Positions 25,901-40,816 of a DNA stretch of 64,000 nt are shown here, piece by piece. The stretch comes from Lingula anatina (lineage: Eukaryota > Brachiopoda > Lingulata > Lingulida > Lingulidae). Numbering within the stretch: the first letter of the stretch is position 1; each line of letters begins with the position of its first letter. The position numbers were made by a program, and so were the translations under genes. The stretch spans positions 419,422-483,421 of the forward strand of contig NW_019774403.1 of NCBI RefSeq assembly GCF_001039355.2, in the 5' to 3' direction. The notes below the pieces were generated by a model, which ran no database searches, was not told where the DNA came from, and was given only the letters and a program-made list of their open reading frames with translations.

Positions 25901-28900
25901 AGAATAATGACAATTTCTACTCATGGTTATTTAACCCAGGTAAGGGCAAGGTAGATTTAATTAAAGATATGTGTTAAGGAAAAGGATTGTCATCCTTTAA
26001 GGATGATTTGTCATCCTTTAACCAGAAAAATAATATGTACATGTATGTCATGCATTGTCCTGTACACATTTTCTCCGTGCTTCAGTAAAGGTAGACAGCA
26101 ATGGTTATTTTGGAGGACCATTTGGTTGTGGTGGCAGGATGGGATGTATATTGGGGTGGGGTGGGGTGAAGTGTTGTTAGGTGAGGTGTAGTGGGTTGGG
26201 GTGGGGTGTAGTCAGGTGGGGTTGGGTGGGGAACATGTAGCTAGATGGGGTGTAATAGGATGTAGTGGGTTGGGGTGGGGTGGAGTGAGGTGAGCTAGCT
26301 GGGGTAGGGTGTGATGGGGTGGGATCAGGTTTAGTGGGGTAGTGCGGGATATAGTGGGATGGGGTGGAGTGAGGTGAGCTAGCTGGGGTAGGGTGTGATG
26401 GGGTGGGAGCAGGTTTAGTGGGGTAGTGCGGGATATAGTGGGGTGGGGTGGAGTGAGGTGAGCTAGCTGGGGTAGGGTCTGGTAGGGTGGGGTCGGGTTT
26501 AGTGGGGTAGGGTGGGATATAGTGAGATGGGGTGGGGTGGAGTGAGGCAGTTAACCTCTGGCCATGGGCCTGCAAATAGAACTTCATTAATTGTGGATTA
26601 TACATGTTGAATTATGTAACTGTTTATTTATTTTTTTGGTTCCAGTATGTATAGTAGAAAAGAACTGATTATTATTAAAAATTAGCAGGGAACTTATGTA
26701 ATTTATTAAGTGCTTTTCACTTGATATACTACTAAATACAATGTAAATATTGATAGTAGAGCTGGAATCATGCCACTCAAGGCTCCCACCTTACAGAAGG
26801 TATACCATGTGAGTGTAATGAGTAGTGGGGCAGATTCTTTTGTGAAACAATATACTTAATGCGTCATTTTGTACTTTGTCTCAAAGATCACAGTTTCACT
26901 CCTAAGAATAAACCAGAAAGAGATTTACTTGTGTATTTTTAGTGTGGGCCATTAAAAATATTTTACTTATAATGGGTAAATCATAAGATTTTCAAGTTTT
27001 CCAAATGACAATATTTGATTCTCAAAAGTAAAGGATTCTGAACACCTAGAAAAACAAATTCACAAAAACTGCATGCTGTCATTTTGACACTGTCACAGAG
27101 TCTGCCCATAAAGCAGAAGTCCTTTAAAGCTTGTAGAATCTGATGTAGATTGATGCACTCTTGCTTGGAACCCATGGGAGACAGATGACTGACATATTTG
27201 TTCTGTGCAGGAAGGTTGGCAGAAACTGATGTCCCTGGTGGTGGGAAGACAGTGCAATAAAGACAGATCCACAGCAGCAACCTATTAGGCTGGGTTAATT
27301 ATATTTCTCGGCATTAATTGCAGGCTGATATGCAGACACTTTGCTATATAGCCACTAGAGCTTTTAAGATGTGAGTGACATTTAATCTTTGTGTTACTGT
27401 TGGAGGTTCACATTTTAATCAGGTAAAATTATTTAGCTGTTAATTAGCAGCACAACAGTGACTTTCAGTATTTATTTTGTGTATCAAAGGGATAGATACA
27501 AAGTTTTGCTGCCATGCAATATATATGCAAATAACAGCAATATATGATATGCTTTGGAATTTTTTAAAATGATTAAAGCAAAAAAATTCTCTATGTGATG
27601 AAAAAAGACATGGCTTTATACTTAGGGTCTACATGTACTTAGTCTAACATGACAGTATTTGTAATGCTAAATTGTTTGATGCTCTTATATAAAATGATCA
27701 TACAGGTTTAACATGCATGTTAGAATTCTGGGCCATTTATAATTAGAATATTTTAGCCTTATCCACAGTTAATGTATATACTGTAGGTTAGAATTAAAAC
27801 AGATGAGATTATTACATAATTGATTATGAATATGAATAGAATATGATGTTATATCCGGGGGTTTGCTATGTTATATAAAACTAAATATAACCACCCTGTC
27901 AACATAAAAAAACATAGTATTAACTGGCCTGATGTCATCAAAAACCACACTATAATAACCAATATCAACTTTGGCTTCCTCCCTGATGTCATCAGAACAT
28001 ATATCTACCTTTGACACCCCGACTGTTATGTCATGTCATGGCCAGCCGTGCACGCCCCCTATCCAATTGTTACGTAATGACACAACCAGCCAAGACGGAC
28101 CATCATGTTGTAGTTTTTTGTTTTAAATTTGCATCACATATATCTTTGGAATAGTCATATAGTATTAGATTATATAATAAAACAATTATACACTTTGGCT
28201 TTCGGTCAAAACAAAATGTTGGCCCTATCCAAACTTTTTTTTTTTTACACAAAATGAGCGTGCAATGAATTTGAGCATTCAGATTAACTTAAGATACTTT
28301 TGAAAATTATGTTTTATTCAGAAAAACTGAAAAAAAATATCTCAAAGTTTACAAAAAGCTGGGTTGTCAGAATAAGTTATCATAAGTAATTAATCATAAG
28401 TAAGGTGAGATTTAAGATATCTGAATATCAGATTTTTTTCAATTTATGAATAATCACCATTTAAAACTTGAATAATATTCATTTGGTCATGATACTATAG
28501 ATGACACACCCTTGGAGATATGGTATGGGGTTGCAAATTAATACATTAATTTTGATATTGTATATGATGTGATTAATTTTATCTTAATCATATAGGGTAC
28601 ATCCTTATTTTTAAGTATTCAGTAATTGTTTCATTATTAATTAAGAGTAAGTGTGATTTCAGGATGAATGAGCAACATGTAAGCAAACAAAAGGGAAATT
28701 TGTATTAATGATGACAGCCTTTAAATTTTCATTACCTAGATAATAGTGGGTATATATGGGCATGCTGAATACTGGAGTTCTTTATCTTAGTTCTGCAAAA
28801 CATTTTTCAAGTTAATAATCCACTTCAGACTCATACATACTTTTAATGCTTTTGAACCCCTAAACACTTATGATTCAGTTTTGGTAACAATGATTATATC

Positions 28901-31900
28901 CCTATTAAAAAAAAGGGGTCATTTGGCTGATGTAAAGTACACTCATGTAATTGACATGCTAATACCAGTAAACATGGATGACATCAGTTTTATTTGAATT
29001 TGCTGGTACATGTAATTAATTGTTCGTCTTGTTTCTGCTATCATCTTTAAGGTGTGGCGCTGAAAGGTTTCTGCTTATTATAAGAAGTGTTGATTGCAGC
29101 AGCATTAACACCACAGTATAACACATAATTAGTAAACAGGGAAAACAATTTCCACTGAAAATTGGTGGTATGTGTGGAAAATTTTTTTAAATGTAATTGC
29201 GATTTGCAATGAAGAAAGTCTCTCTCTCTCTCTCTTTCTCTCTCTCCTGCAGGTGAGCTGGTATGCTGCAAGCAATTAGTTTAACTACATTGTAATAACC
29301 TTGGCAGCAGCACCCAAATAATTGAATCAACTGTTGAACGATGAACAAAATAAAATGAGAGCAATTTTCTCTTATAAAAATAATCTACAGTAATTTTCTG
29401 CTCCATTGTAAAATATAAATGGCTCTTTCAAAGCTATGCAATTTAGCAGCCAAGTGCAGTACTTAAGGAGTAATTTTGACACCCAAGGGTGAGAGAAATT
29501 ATGACACTACAGTTACCCCTCAATTTTATGTGAAAGTTCACCGGATATTAAGTTTGTTTCAGCCTTATTATCAGATTCAGAGCAGTTGGTTTTTATGGAC
29601 AGTTAAAGAATAAGCCATGGATAGTTTTCTCTGGCACTTGTTATTGTATTATATTATATTAAATATGGGGAGGTCTGTTTGCTTTGTCAAAGGGTCATTA
29701 ATAAGCCAGGCTTTTCCTCCTCTCTTTTTAATCACTAATCTCCTAAGACGATCATTTGGGTCATCTTTAGAATGAAAGTTTTCAATCATATTTAAATGTC
29801 TCTGCCCCCCCCCCCCCCAAAAAAAAAAAAAAAAAGGTTTCCTCCATGCCATACATGCTTGTACATTTGTACCATTGGATCTCGTTCTTTTTGATAGCTG
29901 ATGAATTAATTTGGCCCCCTTTCAGTGCATTATAGACAGAAATCATTTTCAATTTTGGACTTAGGTCCTGGACATGTCTAGGTGGCCAGCCAAAAACATT
30001 AGGTGGCTGATATGATATGCTATATATATGGCACACAATAAGTATGTGTTAGACCTTTATACAATGAAAGTCAATTTTTATGGAAATATCAACACTTTTC
30101 CCTTAATCACCAAGGGAATACTGCAAATCACATTTGTTGCTAAACAGCTAATTCATAATTTTATCCGATTTAAATGTGAACCTCCATGCTAACACAGAAA
30201 AGTGTCATTCACATCTTTAAAGTTCTAGTGCCTATAATTTATAGCATTAAAATTATACATATTAGCCAGCACTTAATACCGAGAAAAAATTAACCCAGCC
30301 TAATAATTGTTGCTGCTGTGCTGTGGGTCTGTCTTTATTGCATAGCCAACTCAGTCTTCCAAGACCTGTTCACAGATTTGCAATTCCATAAACTTGTTTT
30401 AGATTCTAAGAATTCTTTTTTGACAGTCACTTTTGTGAAGGAGAGAGAGTCAATGTGAGAGAGTCAATGTTGAAATCATGACAGTAATTTTTTAAAGAAT
30501 TTAGAACTTGAAATTGTGTTTATTCAAGCAGATGGTAATTTTCCCAACAGTTTTTGGATGGGGATCGAATACTAGTGCTGTAATACCTTGATTGGCGATT
30601 AATAAAAAGTTATTGATCATGATATTTCCAGGAGTACACTTAGCATATCTATATAACTATCAAAAAGAAATATACATGTCCATAGCAAAATATGTTATAA
30701 TGACAAAACCTGTTTGAGATATAGGTAAAATGATTATGCGGCATTAAAATAGAATCAAACACAATTATCACCTTTAAAATGAATTTTATGAATTCGATTT
30801 GAAAGTTTTATCCATAACCCATGGATGAATGCTATTATTTCATTAGTTCTCACCCTATAAGTTACTATAAGTTACTATAAGTAACTGGCTCGCGCTGCCA
30901 GTAATTACGCGGCGGGATATTCAGTGCACAGACCGTGATCATAAGACATACCGAAAATAGAAAATAGAAAATAGACATTGCATGTGAACGAAGCCTTAAT
31001 TATTTTCTCACCCACATTCATATTTAACCTTTTGATTCTAATGTTGCTGTAATTAGTAATAGTCATCCAGTTATCAGATTTCAGACATTTTTTCTCTTGC
31101 TGTTGAAGACTTTTTTCTCATTAAATGCAACAGTATCTTCTGTGTGGTATGTTGCACAGTAGCTGCTTGATTGGTAATATATAACCTCACCAGGCTTAGC
31201 GAGGAAATTCAATGCTCATGCCGCAGGCTCCTTTGTTACAATTATTCTGGCTTTAATATCTGTCTCCCAGTACCAGTCAATTATTAACCTCTCCTTGATG
31301 CAGACGCCCTGTGTTTTGGGTCTCACTTGGTGATTTCTGTTCTTCACAGCACTATTAACTATATATGCAATCCCCACCATCTCCTTGCTCCTCAGAAGCC
31401 GCAGGGTGAAAAACTTAATGTTTCTGCTTCATTTTGTTCTGCTGGGTAAAATTTCTTCATTACTTATCATAATACAAATGTGATTAGAAAAAATGTCACA
31501 TTGATTATCGGAGTATTTGTGTGTCGATACTGTTGTACATGAAAAATTTCAAAGCTCAAGTTACAAGCTTTAAGGTTTCTGGTCAGTCAAGCTGACTCCC
31601 AACTCCCTCTTACAGGGTGGGGATTCATGCATGTTGTTTCACGTGTTGTTTTTCACAGTTAAATATTTTAAGTTCCTGAAACAGGCAAATTGTTCTTGGA
31701 TTGACTAGGTTTTCATCAGTTATTTAACAGCCAAAAAAAGAATAATTTATTTTATTTCAGCAGTACTTGTACTTGGAAATAATTGACTTTTCATGGGGAT
31801 CATTTCTAAACTTTGGCAGACACCAGTATGTCAGATATTATTAGGGTAACTATTCAAAGAATATGACATAAAATAAATGGAGAATAAATACATCACCCAT

Positions 31901-34900
31901 TATTTCAGATCATTAACGAGCCCTTGCCACTACTTTGACACAACATTATACTAAAAAATACATTACTTGGGCATGGTTACCATTAAGAATCTATGATTGG
32001 ATAAAAAATGGCAACATTGAATATCCAGCTTCAGGTCACAAGCTAAAAACAAACTGGCGACCCTGAGGTATAATAAGAATAGAGCAGTGATATTTATTCA
32101 TGGTCAGGGAAAAGGATGTTATTTATTGGACTCAGGTGGGTGATAATGACATTAATTATTCATGTGAGGGGCATAAAATTTAGCCCCAGAAACAGGATTG
32201 TAAAGGGTGCTGAAAATCCTACACATTTGTCTGCAATTATAGAACCCACTACACTTATTTTAATCTAAAGTAATATACCATACTTAATGAAAATAATTGG
32301 AATAAAAACACATAAAGCACATGGACAATTACTAAGCAGTCAGCCCAGTTCTTGCCTTACTCACTTCAGCAGAGGTCTAGGTTGATACATTGTTTCTTAC
32401 TGTATTGGTTTTATTATTATTTTATTATTATTAATTATTTTGTAAACTGTCTAATTTTTTAAAATAAAATATGGAAAATCAAAAAGAGAAGTATTACAGT
32501 TTTTGCCATAAATGCATCTTACATTCCTGCCCAGGGAGGGGGTGGGACTATTGGTATAAAACAATTATTGAGAAGAACTTCGGTCAAGCACAAGAGCCAT
32601 ACATGAAACTTCTAGGTATTAAGAGTGGACATTTAGGTGGACGTTGGATTAACTAGGCTAAGATGTCTGCAGATATGAAACAGCTCAACCTTGTGTCACA
32701 AAAAGTAAGAAAAGACTTTTTAAACCAAGTCCAAATATGCAATGGTATGGTATTGTACTATATCTTTCAAATTCCAAATATAATTTGAAATTCAGGTTAA
32801 ACACAATCAGAAACACATTGGTAAAATGTGAGTAAAAAATCGTAATAAAATGAATGAGCTAAGGAAACAATTTCTGAATTTTAACCCAAGAAAACCAAGG
32901 AAAAGCATTTGTATTAGCTCTACAGTAGTTACTTAAAATTACTAAGATAAATACCAGTTATTTTATTTATCTGTCAGTGTAGACAGGGGAAATGCTGCAA
33001 TTAATAGTTAAGTTCATATTATAATTCAGTAATTTGATTCTAATTTGAAAGAATATCAATCACGGTGTGCTTTAATAATACTCATCTTTTGAAAGGAGTG
33101 ATGGAATGATCATATCAGTTCATATTGCTCTTTTTGAGGAAATTACTTTGACTCCAATAAGATATGTAACTGTAGGCATTAAATCAGTGTTTGTGTTTCA
33201 AATGTTCTCTGTGTAGTTCTGTTATTATAAGAAAAAAGTGAAACTCAGTTAAATTGATTATACTGTAAAATACTAATACAAGGTCAAGGCTGTCAGTGAT
33301 TTCCTTCTGTAATATATGTACAGATTGTGTGATATATTTAATACTATTTTTTATTTTATTTTTGCTTGAAAAAGTTTGTTTCAGAAAATCAGCATGATTT
33401 TTTAATATTAAAAAATCAGTCTCATATTGAATGTTGTTGACCAAGTCAGACAAACTAACTTTGAAATTTTTGTTTTTATTGTGTGTTTATTATGTTTGCT
33501 TGTATGTCTATGCATTGAAATATTATTGGTTTACGATAAACTTCTTTCACCAAAGATCACTCACTTATATCCATCACTCAGTTTTGTTTCAAGTGAGGAA
33601 TGTTGTATTTTTTAAAACCTTTACTGATTTAACTGTATTGAAAATTGGTTGATTATATTTGTTTCTATTTCTTTTGGAAGTATGACTGCCAGCTAATATG
33701 TCCTTATTATTTTAATTTTAATAACCTGTTTTGTGAAAAATGAATTTTATAACTAATTATTATGTATAACAAAAAACTCATTTCTTTTTTTGTGCAGCAT
33801 ATTGTACATTTAAAATTATACATCAAAGACTCGAGTGACTCAGATCCAGGGGTTTTTAATTATTACTACACAAAATTATTTACAGTTAATTTAACTTCAC
33901 TGATATTCACTCATGTGATGCCTGTTAATTTTTCATTTAGTTCATTAATAAAGACAAAAAATTTCTGTTTGTACATTATTTCCTAGTTTATTTTGATAGA
34001 CTGATTTTCTGGGTTCTCTGGAATAATATGTGAAAAGTAAATAGTGGTAATTAATCAATGCTTTGCTGCAGGGTTTTGACAATGAGTTTAAATGTAAAAT
34101 TAACGTTTTTCAAGTTGCAGGGCAGTGATGAAGATTGATTATAGGGAATTATCTGCATAATGATGATTTTATGCTACATCCTGTTTCTTGCCTTTTAGCA
34201 GTAAGGGTAATTAAATAACTGTTGTCAGAATTTATTATATGAATTCAGAGATTTTCTTGTGAAATTTTAGTTCCATTTCTCTATCTAAAATGACCTCAAA
34301 ACATATCTATAAATGATCTTAAAACATATCTAGGATCATGTCCATTAGGAGCACGGATTAATGCTTTAAAAATTTCTTTCCTTCTTCTAGAATTCTACTT
34401 TCCTTTTTTAATCATTAGATTTTGATTTCATTATCTCACTATATACCTCCTAGAGTACACCGTGAAAAACATAAAGTTTGTGTTTCATCCTTTTTAAAAC
34501 AAATTAATGCTGTTTTACTAGCATGTCCTTTGCCCTTTCTTTACAATACTCCCCAACTCAGGATAACTCTGAGAATTGATTATTTTTACTGACATGGGTT
34601 GTGAAAACAGGATCTAATTGCTATCTAATCAATTTTGATGATTAAAATCATTATGAAAATGAAAATTTCAACAGAAATTGTTCTTAATTTCACCCAAAAT
34701 TACATGGCTATTCTGAAAAGGGGTCAGATTGAATCCATCAAAGTGGACATTGATTAAAATTATGTTATGGCATTATGCAGAAAAAGTAGTCATTACTAAA
34801 CTATTTAGTAGTAGTATATTGTATACTATGGTTATGATGATTTGACATATAAAGTTTTAGTTTATCAATCATTGTTACTGTGATTTTATAGTATATGGCC

Positions 34901-37900
34901 ATATATCGTTGTATTCCAAGGGATAGACTATCTGAAATTTTCATTTTTTTTTTTTTGGTGGTGGGGGAGGGGGGGGGGGGTTAACTTGTAAAATATTTGA
35001 ACAGGAAATGGATTTCATTTTTGAAAAGCTTATCATTGATTTATTGGTCCATATACCTGAAGTAATAAATTTAGTATTAAAACAATCTGTATCACTATTG
35101 TTTTTTCTTTTTCTATTCTTTTATTTTGTCATATTTGATGTGTTGTGGGGAAGGCTGGTTGTATATACTGTATGGAATACCTGTGGTTTAAAAGGAAAGT
35201 TAATGTATTAAGTGTAGTCCTTAAAGTAGAATTAGGAAAATTTTTACGGGTTTATTCTAAACATTATAAAGTCTTTAGATGCTAAGTGCAGTTACAAAAT
35301 CTGACAAAGATGACATTTTTTTAATTTGATGAAAGTTAAGGACTTCTGCATGGATATGAAAATTTACACAGGATTTTACAGCTGACTGATTTACGAGTTC
35401 TGTAATTGAATAAATATGGGCGGTAAGTGAAATAATTACACGGATGATTACCCGGTAGTGTTACATATACTCACAAATTACAGTACATGTGTATCTGAGC
35501 CCACACACTTCTTATGATCATTTCAATGGACTGTGCAAATATACTTCTATTCTTAATCAGTTATGTATCAACATGCTCACACATGAACATGTGCACTAGA
35601 GTGGCTTTTCAGGTACAGAGAATTGAAGCATGTAGCATTTAATGACATTTTATTAAAATCAGGTTTGCAATTTTAATTTTCACCACACAGTATTTGGACT
35701 TTTTGTTAGAAATACTTAATCTCTTTTTAATCTTTTTTTACATGGTTGTTATATGACAATTTTGTTACTAGTAAATTGACGTAAAATACAAAAATGGAAA
35801 ATGTTTTGTGTTGGTGTTTAAGACCCAGAGATGTAGGTACAGTATATTGATTCTCTTGTTTACCTATCCATATCTATATTACTGATTATGTTTTTCTAAG
35901 TTTTTGTGTGCTATTTTCAAATGGGCTCACGCATTCAGCTTTAAAATCTTCAGAAAAAGCTAGCAGTTATGTTAATTGACAGTATGGTTCTTAGAATTCT
36001 CATACGTGAATGGCTTGAACTTGGTCGACACTTGTTGATGTGGCTTTGTGATGGGCCAAGAGGATATTGCTGGCTAATTGTTCTTGTATCACTCAGTATA
36101 CAGATGAACTAATTTGGTCAGCACGCTGTGAACAAATTCTTTACATCTGCGGCAGAGAGTAATGGGCTATTATTTTAAGCCATTTTATCATTTACCCAAT
36201 TGTGGATATAATTGGCAATGAAGAGGTATTGGCGGTTCAGAAAGAGATTGGAGAACAGAGAAGTATGAACTCCTACTGATCCAGCAGAGGCTTGGTATTA
36301 TTTGACGGAAGATTTGGCGAGGACCACAGTGTCAAAGATGTAAGATATTAAGCTAGGTTTAGCTATCCAAGTTGGCGATATTTTTGAGTATTTCTGTTTT
36401 ATGAAATGTGAAAGATTGGGTGTTAGAGTGTGATAATGTTGTGGTTGTTGCTGCAGTTACAGTGAGATGTTGCTAAGATAGGCTTAATACTACTGGTACA
36501 AGTTACATGTGTGCTTGCGTTGCAAACAATGTAGTTAAAAAATGAATTTTTCTTTTGTTCAATAATTTGACAACATATACTTAAATTTAATAAAAAGCAT
36601 AGTAAAAAGTTTGGTGTAATTTTATTTCTCTCACTGTTGAAGAAAATTGTTTATTATAATGATAACCTCATCAGGGAGTGTGTGTGTGTGTTATGATAGT
36701 GAAAATTTATTATTTGCTCAATGGTTTAAAAACACAGATAAATAGAATGGTTAATAATGTCCTCATTATTTATAAGCATAGTAAAAAGTTTGGTGTATTT
36801 ATTGCTCTCACTGTTGGAGAAAATTGTTTATTGTATTGATAACCTCATCATCAGTGAGTGTGTGTGTGTGTTATGATAGTGAAAATATATTATTTGTCTA
36901 ATGGTTTAAAAAAAGATAAATAGAAAGGTTAAATAATGTCCTCATTATTTATATTTTATTTACCTTGCTGACGTATTGTGGTACCATACAATGTTATTTG
37001 AAACAGTAATACATAATATTAAGCTTCATGCATCAGATATGGTTTACAGTTTTGAAAACCATTTTATTTTAATTTGTTTGTGTTTCCATTTCATCAATTT
37101 TGGCTGTAGGGCAAATAGTGTAAATACATGGAATACAATTTAACTACTACATGTAATGTCATCAATATATAGCAAGACAAGTCTGTATAAATGCTGAAAA
37201 AAAAAACATTTTGTGTCTTTCTTGGTTGACTGTTCTTTTTTTTTTTTTTCTAATTTGAGGTAAGCAATCCAGTTTCTACCATAAGGAAGATTGACTTATT
37301 ATTTTATCAGAACAGACATGAACTTTCTCTGCCAGATATTACAGAATTCCAAGATTTTAAATTTAATTTGAATGAGTCCTGAGATTTATCATTGACAAGA
37401 TAAAATGTTTGGTCCCACAGTGCTAATTCTAAGGTGTTTTTTTTTTAATCCAGGCTCGTGTCTGTTAAATTTTATTAATGTTCTCAAACAAAATATGAAT
37501 GTGCTAATATGCTTCATTGGTTCAGCCTTGATAGCTACATGTAGGTCAGTTAAGCTGCAATGTGTTAATTCAGCATAACTATGATGCTTAATAAAAAATA
37601 TTATTGCGTCCAGGTACCAACACTCCACCAGTTCAGCAGACAACCTCTCCAGCTACATGAGCCCAGAACAAATGGCCAGCTACAACCGACAGATGACCTC
37701 CTCTTCCCTGTATGGCCACCATCCCATGTTTAAACAGGAGTTTGCCAACAGTACCTACAACATGGTGGCAGCGGCGGGACACTCTGGATATCACCACCAG
37801 GGGGGGCTGCTGGCTGTGAAACAAGAACCTCGGGAGATTGGTTGTGAAGAAGGTAGGAGACTGGAGTATTACTAGCTCTGTCCATATTGACCAGATTTTG

Positions 37901-40776
37901 AACTTCCAGTGGTAATGGCACGATACTATTCTACTAAATTTTTAGCAAATTTTCCAGTGTTTTTTTTTTAAATCTTATTAATTTTCCATTGATGGTTTTT
38001 ATACAAGCTGGTATATGCATTCATCTTTAACTTTCCAATGCATTCTCAAAAAATATATATGTACCTCACTGTTTACTAAAAATTTTATTATTTTTTTTTT
38101 TATGTTGTTTTACTTGAGTCTCTGTTATATAAAAAATATGATTCTGGTCTGAAGCTCAGTTGTTCATAAAAATATCCATTACACTTTTTTCTGTTTAATA
38201 TTGTGATAAAAAATGATGAATTTGTCCATTTTTAATAATAAGATAATATAATGTGATAAGAAAATATAATGTTCCATTTTTTAAAATAATAATGATATTT
38301 ATTTAGATTGTAAGATCCAGATATGTTCAGAATAGACATCGCAATGTAAAATACATGTACAAATTAAGGAAAAGAAAAGGTAAATGATAAAAACAATTTG
38401 CAGTTGATTTGTGTAAAGTTAAACTAAATAGTTCTTTCCTTAATAATCAAAGCCTATTAAAAAGTTTATTCGGTCTATTAATAACCTAATGCATATGAAC
38501 AAATCTATATTTATTGTAATATTTTATATCTCCAGAGGGCCCGTCCTGTGTCAGTTTTCCTAGGTCGGACTTCTCTATACGCAGCAGCCCACCAGAGGGT
38601 GAGTGTTCTGTATATCATGTATATATTTTATGATTATTTATACATATACAGCTGCACATTAAAAAAAAGAATTTATTAAAAACCTTTAAATAATATTTTG
38701 GTTAAGGTGTATCATTTAGTTTATATTGGTTTTTAATTATCTGTGTAGTTATAGATTTATCTACATAATATGTAAACAGTGCTAAGAGGCATGTGTACTG
38801 GGGTTTTAAGAAGTGAATTATTATCATATTATATTATAACACTTACCTATATACAGTGGTCTGAGTAGTGTATTTCAATAGTACAGTTGATCTGACTTAA
38901 TGCTTTGTGCAGTTTAGTAACCAGTACATGTATTATATTTGCATATAGGCTTTGCTATGGTTTCAAAATTTAATGCAAGCCAGATCCTGCTTACATGTCT
39001 ATGTACATACTGTACATAGATGTGTTTAGTCTGTTATTATATAGTAAGCTGACTGTATAAGAACTGTATTAAGGGAGTTATTTTTTTGTGTTAAAACTAC
39101 ATTACATGTAGTTGACACAAATATCATTTTTTTAAACATCATAGATTTATCATTCATTCTAATACTGTACACATAAAACATTATTTTACACTCTGTTAGT
39201 GTTATATGATTCTATTTCAACAAAGAAGAAGGGGGAAGCATCATGAAGCATCAGATTATGTAGTGCCACATTGGTTTGACATGCATGTGTTCTGTTCGTC
39301 AATAAATTGACAACAGTGATCGCTCATGAGAAAACTCCCCCCATTAATGCGATCACCATCATGTGTGCTTGAAGACAAGAAACATTTTATCAGCATACAG
39401 GGCAAAATCAATCTCTCATGAAATGCTCACATTATTTAAGTGGCCCATTATAAACCGACTAATGCTTAATGAATTACTGACACGCACTGCTCTGCTACAG
39501 CTAATTAAGTCTGCACTAATTTCACACGTTACTCTTAATCATAGATGATAACTCGGGTGAAAAAGGCTTATTGGTAGGCAATAACATGGTAGCCGTGACA
39601 GAGAATACATTGCTTGTTGCTTTGAACTGGCTGTAAATGCTTTATTTTTGATAGGAAATTATTTCCTCTTAATATGCTTCACAGCTTTCACTTAACATTT
39701 CTGCAAATTGGAACAAAAATTACAGCCATTCCCTAGAGTATCAGAGGGGTCTATCTTCAACTTAATTACCAGATGATCTCTTTGGTATATTTTTAAAAAA
39801 TATCAAAATTTGAAAGTAACTTATACTATTAAGTTTTGATATCAGTCTGTCATGATGCAAAGGATACTGTAGGTTAAGCTATTGTTTCCATTGTCTTGAA
39901 ATAGGGGAGATGAAATGTACCTTTTTTGCATTAAAAACTTTCATATGGCTATTTTTAAAAGTATTTTTTTCTTTTCTATTTTTAAAGTAGTTGTCATATG
40001 AAAAAAAATCAAGAAGCAAAAATATAACTTTTTCGACAAATTGCATTTATTTTGTAAACTTAAAGGGAAAAGAGATGAAATAGAGTTTCTTATATTTTCT
40101 GTTTTCTTGTTATAACAAAACAGGCCAAAAGCCTTTTTAAATTTTTATTAAGCCCAAAACAGCTAAAAGTTACACAGTGTCACACTGTTACATAGTGTAT
40201 AAACCACAGGTGAAAATGATAGCAACACAAGTGACCATGAAGCGAGATTAATTTAATTCAAACATAGTTGACGTCTCCTGCAGGTTGTGAGAGGAATGAT
40301 TGATAACATGTATGCATTACCTATAGAAAATTATTTTAGAGGGTAGGAAAATTTCATTTAATTCTGGCTCATATCTCAGTGAGGGTGCCCACTGAAGTTC
40401 ACAGTCCATGTGACCATCATTAGACAATGTTTACATTCTTCACCAGCAATCATACATAATTCTTCCGAATGTACCCAGTCCACCTCTCTGCTCAGCTGCT
40501 TTCAAAGCAATAAAACAACACATTAGGTGATCCGTACAATTTAATGACACTTCAGGTTGGAGGGACCATTGTTACGGGCCCTGAACCAGCTGGTTCATTA
40601 ACTGATAAAAGGAAAATTAATGCCGCCTACATTATGAAAGCTGGAGCTGATGAATACGGTTAATTACATACTGGCAGCTTGTACCCCTGTATGTTTGTGT
40701 GATTTGGTGATTTGAGGTCACGGGAAAGGGATAAAATACATGAAATTATTTTGGCAGATAAAGGATTGGACAGCTA

Positions 40777-40816
<40 letters not shown>

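Larger units (their letters stand above)
22998..37613 (+). other. 14.6-kb intron of the PEA3-like ETS gene
   Basis: No coding exon was recognised on either strand. The intron holds the G-rich 84-bp minisatellite, TC and poly-C/poly-A tracts, a partial foldback repeat (30881-30997), a tandem 179-bp duplication (36596-36953) and many TAATTA-type homeodomain-like cores. Less AT-rich islands at about 24,640-24,860 and 31,180-31,450 stand out by eye and could be regulatory. Confidence 0.6.

Noticed and set aside
26177-26605. 142-codon minus-strand frame with Pro/Thr/Ser/His repeats
   Set aside because: It lies over the 84-bp G-rich minisatellite. It has no splice or start context and no domain.
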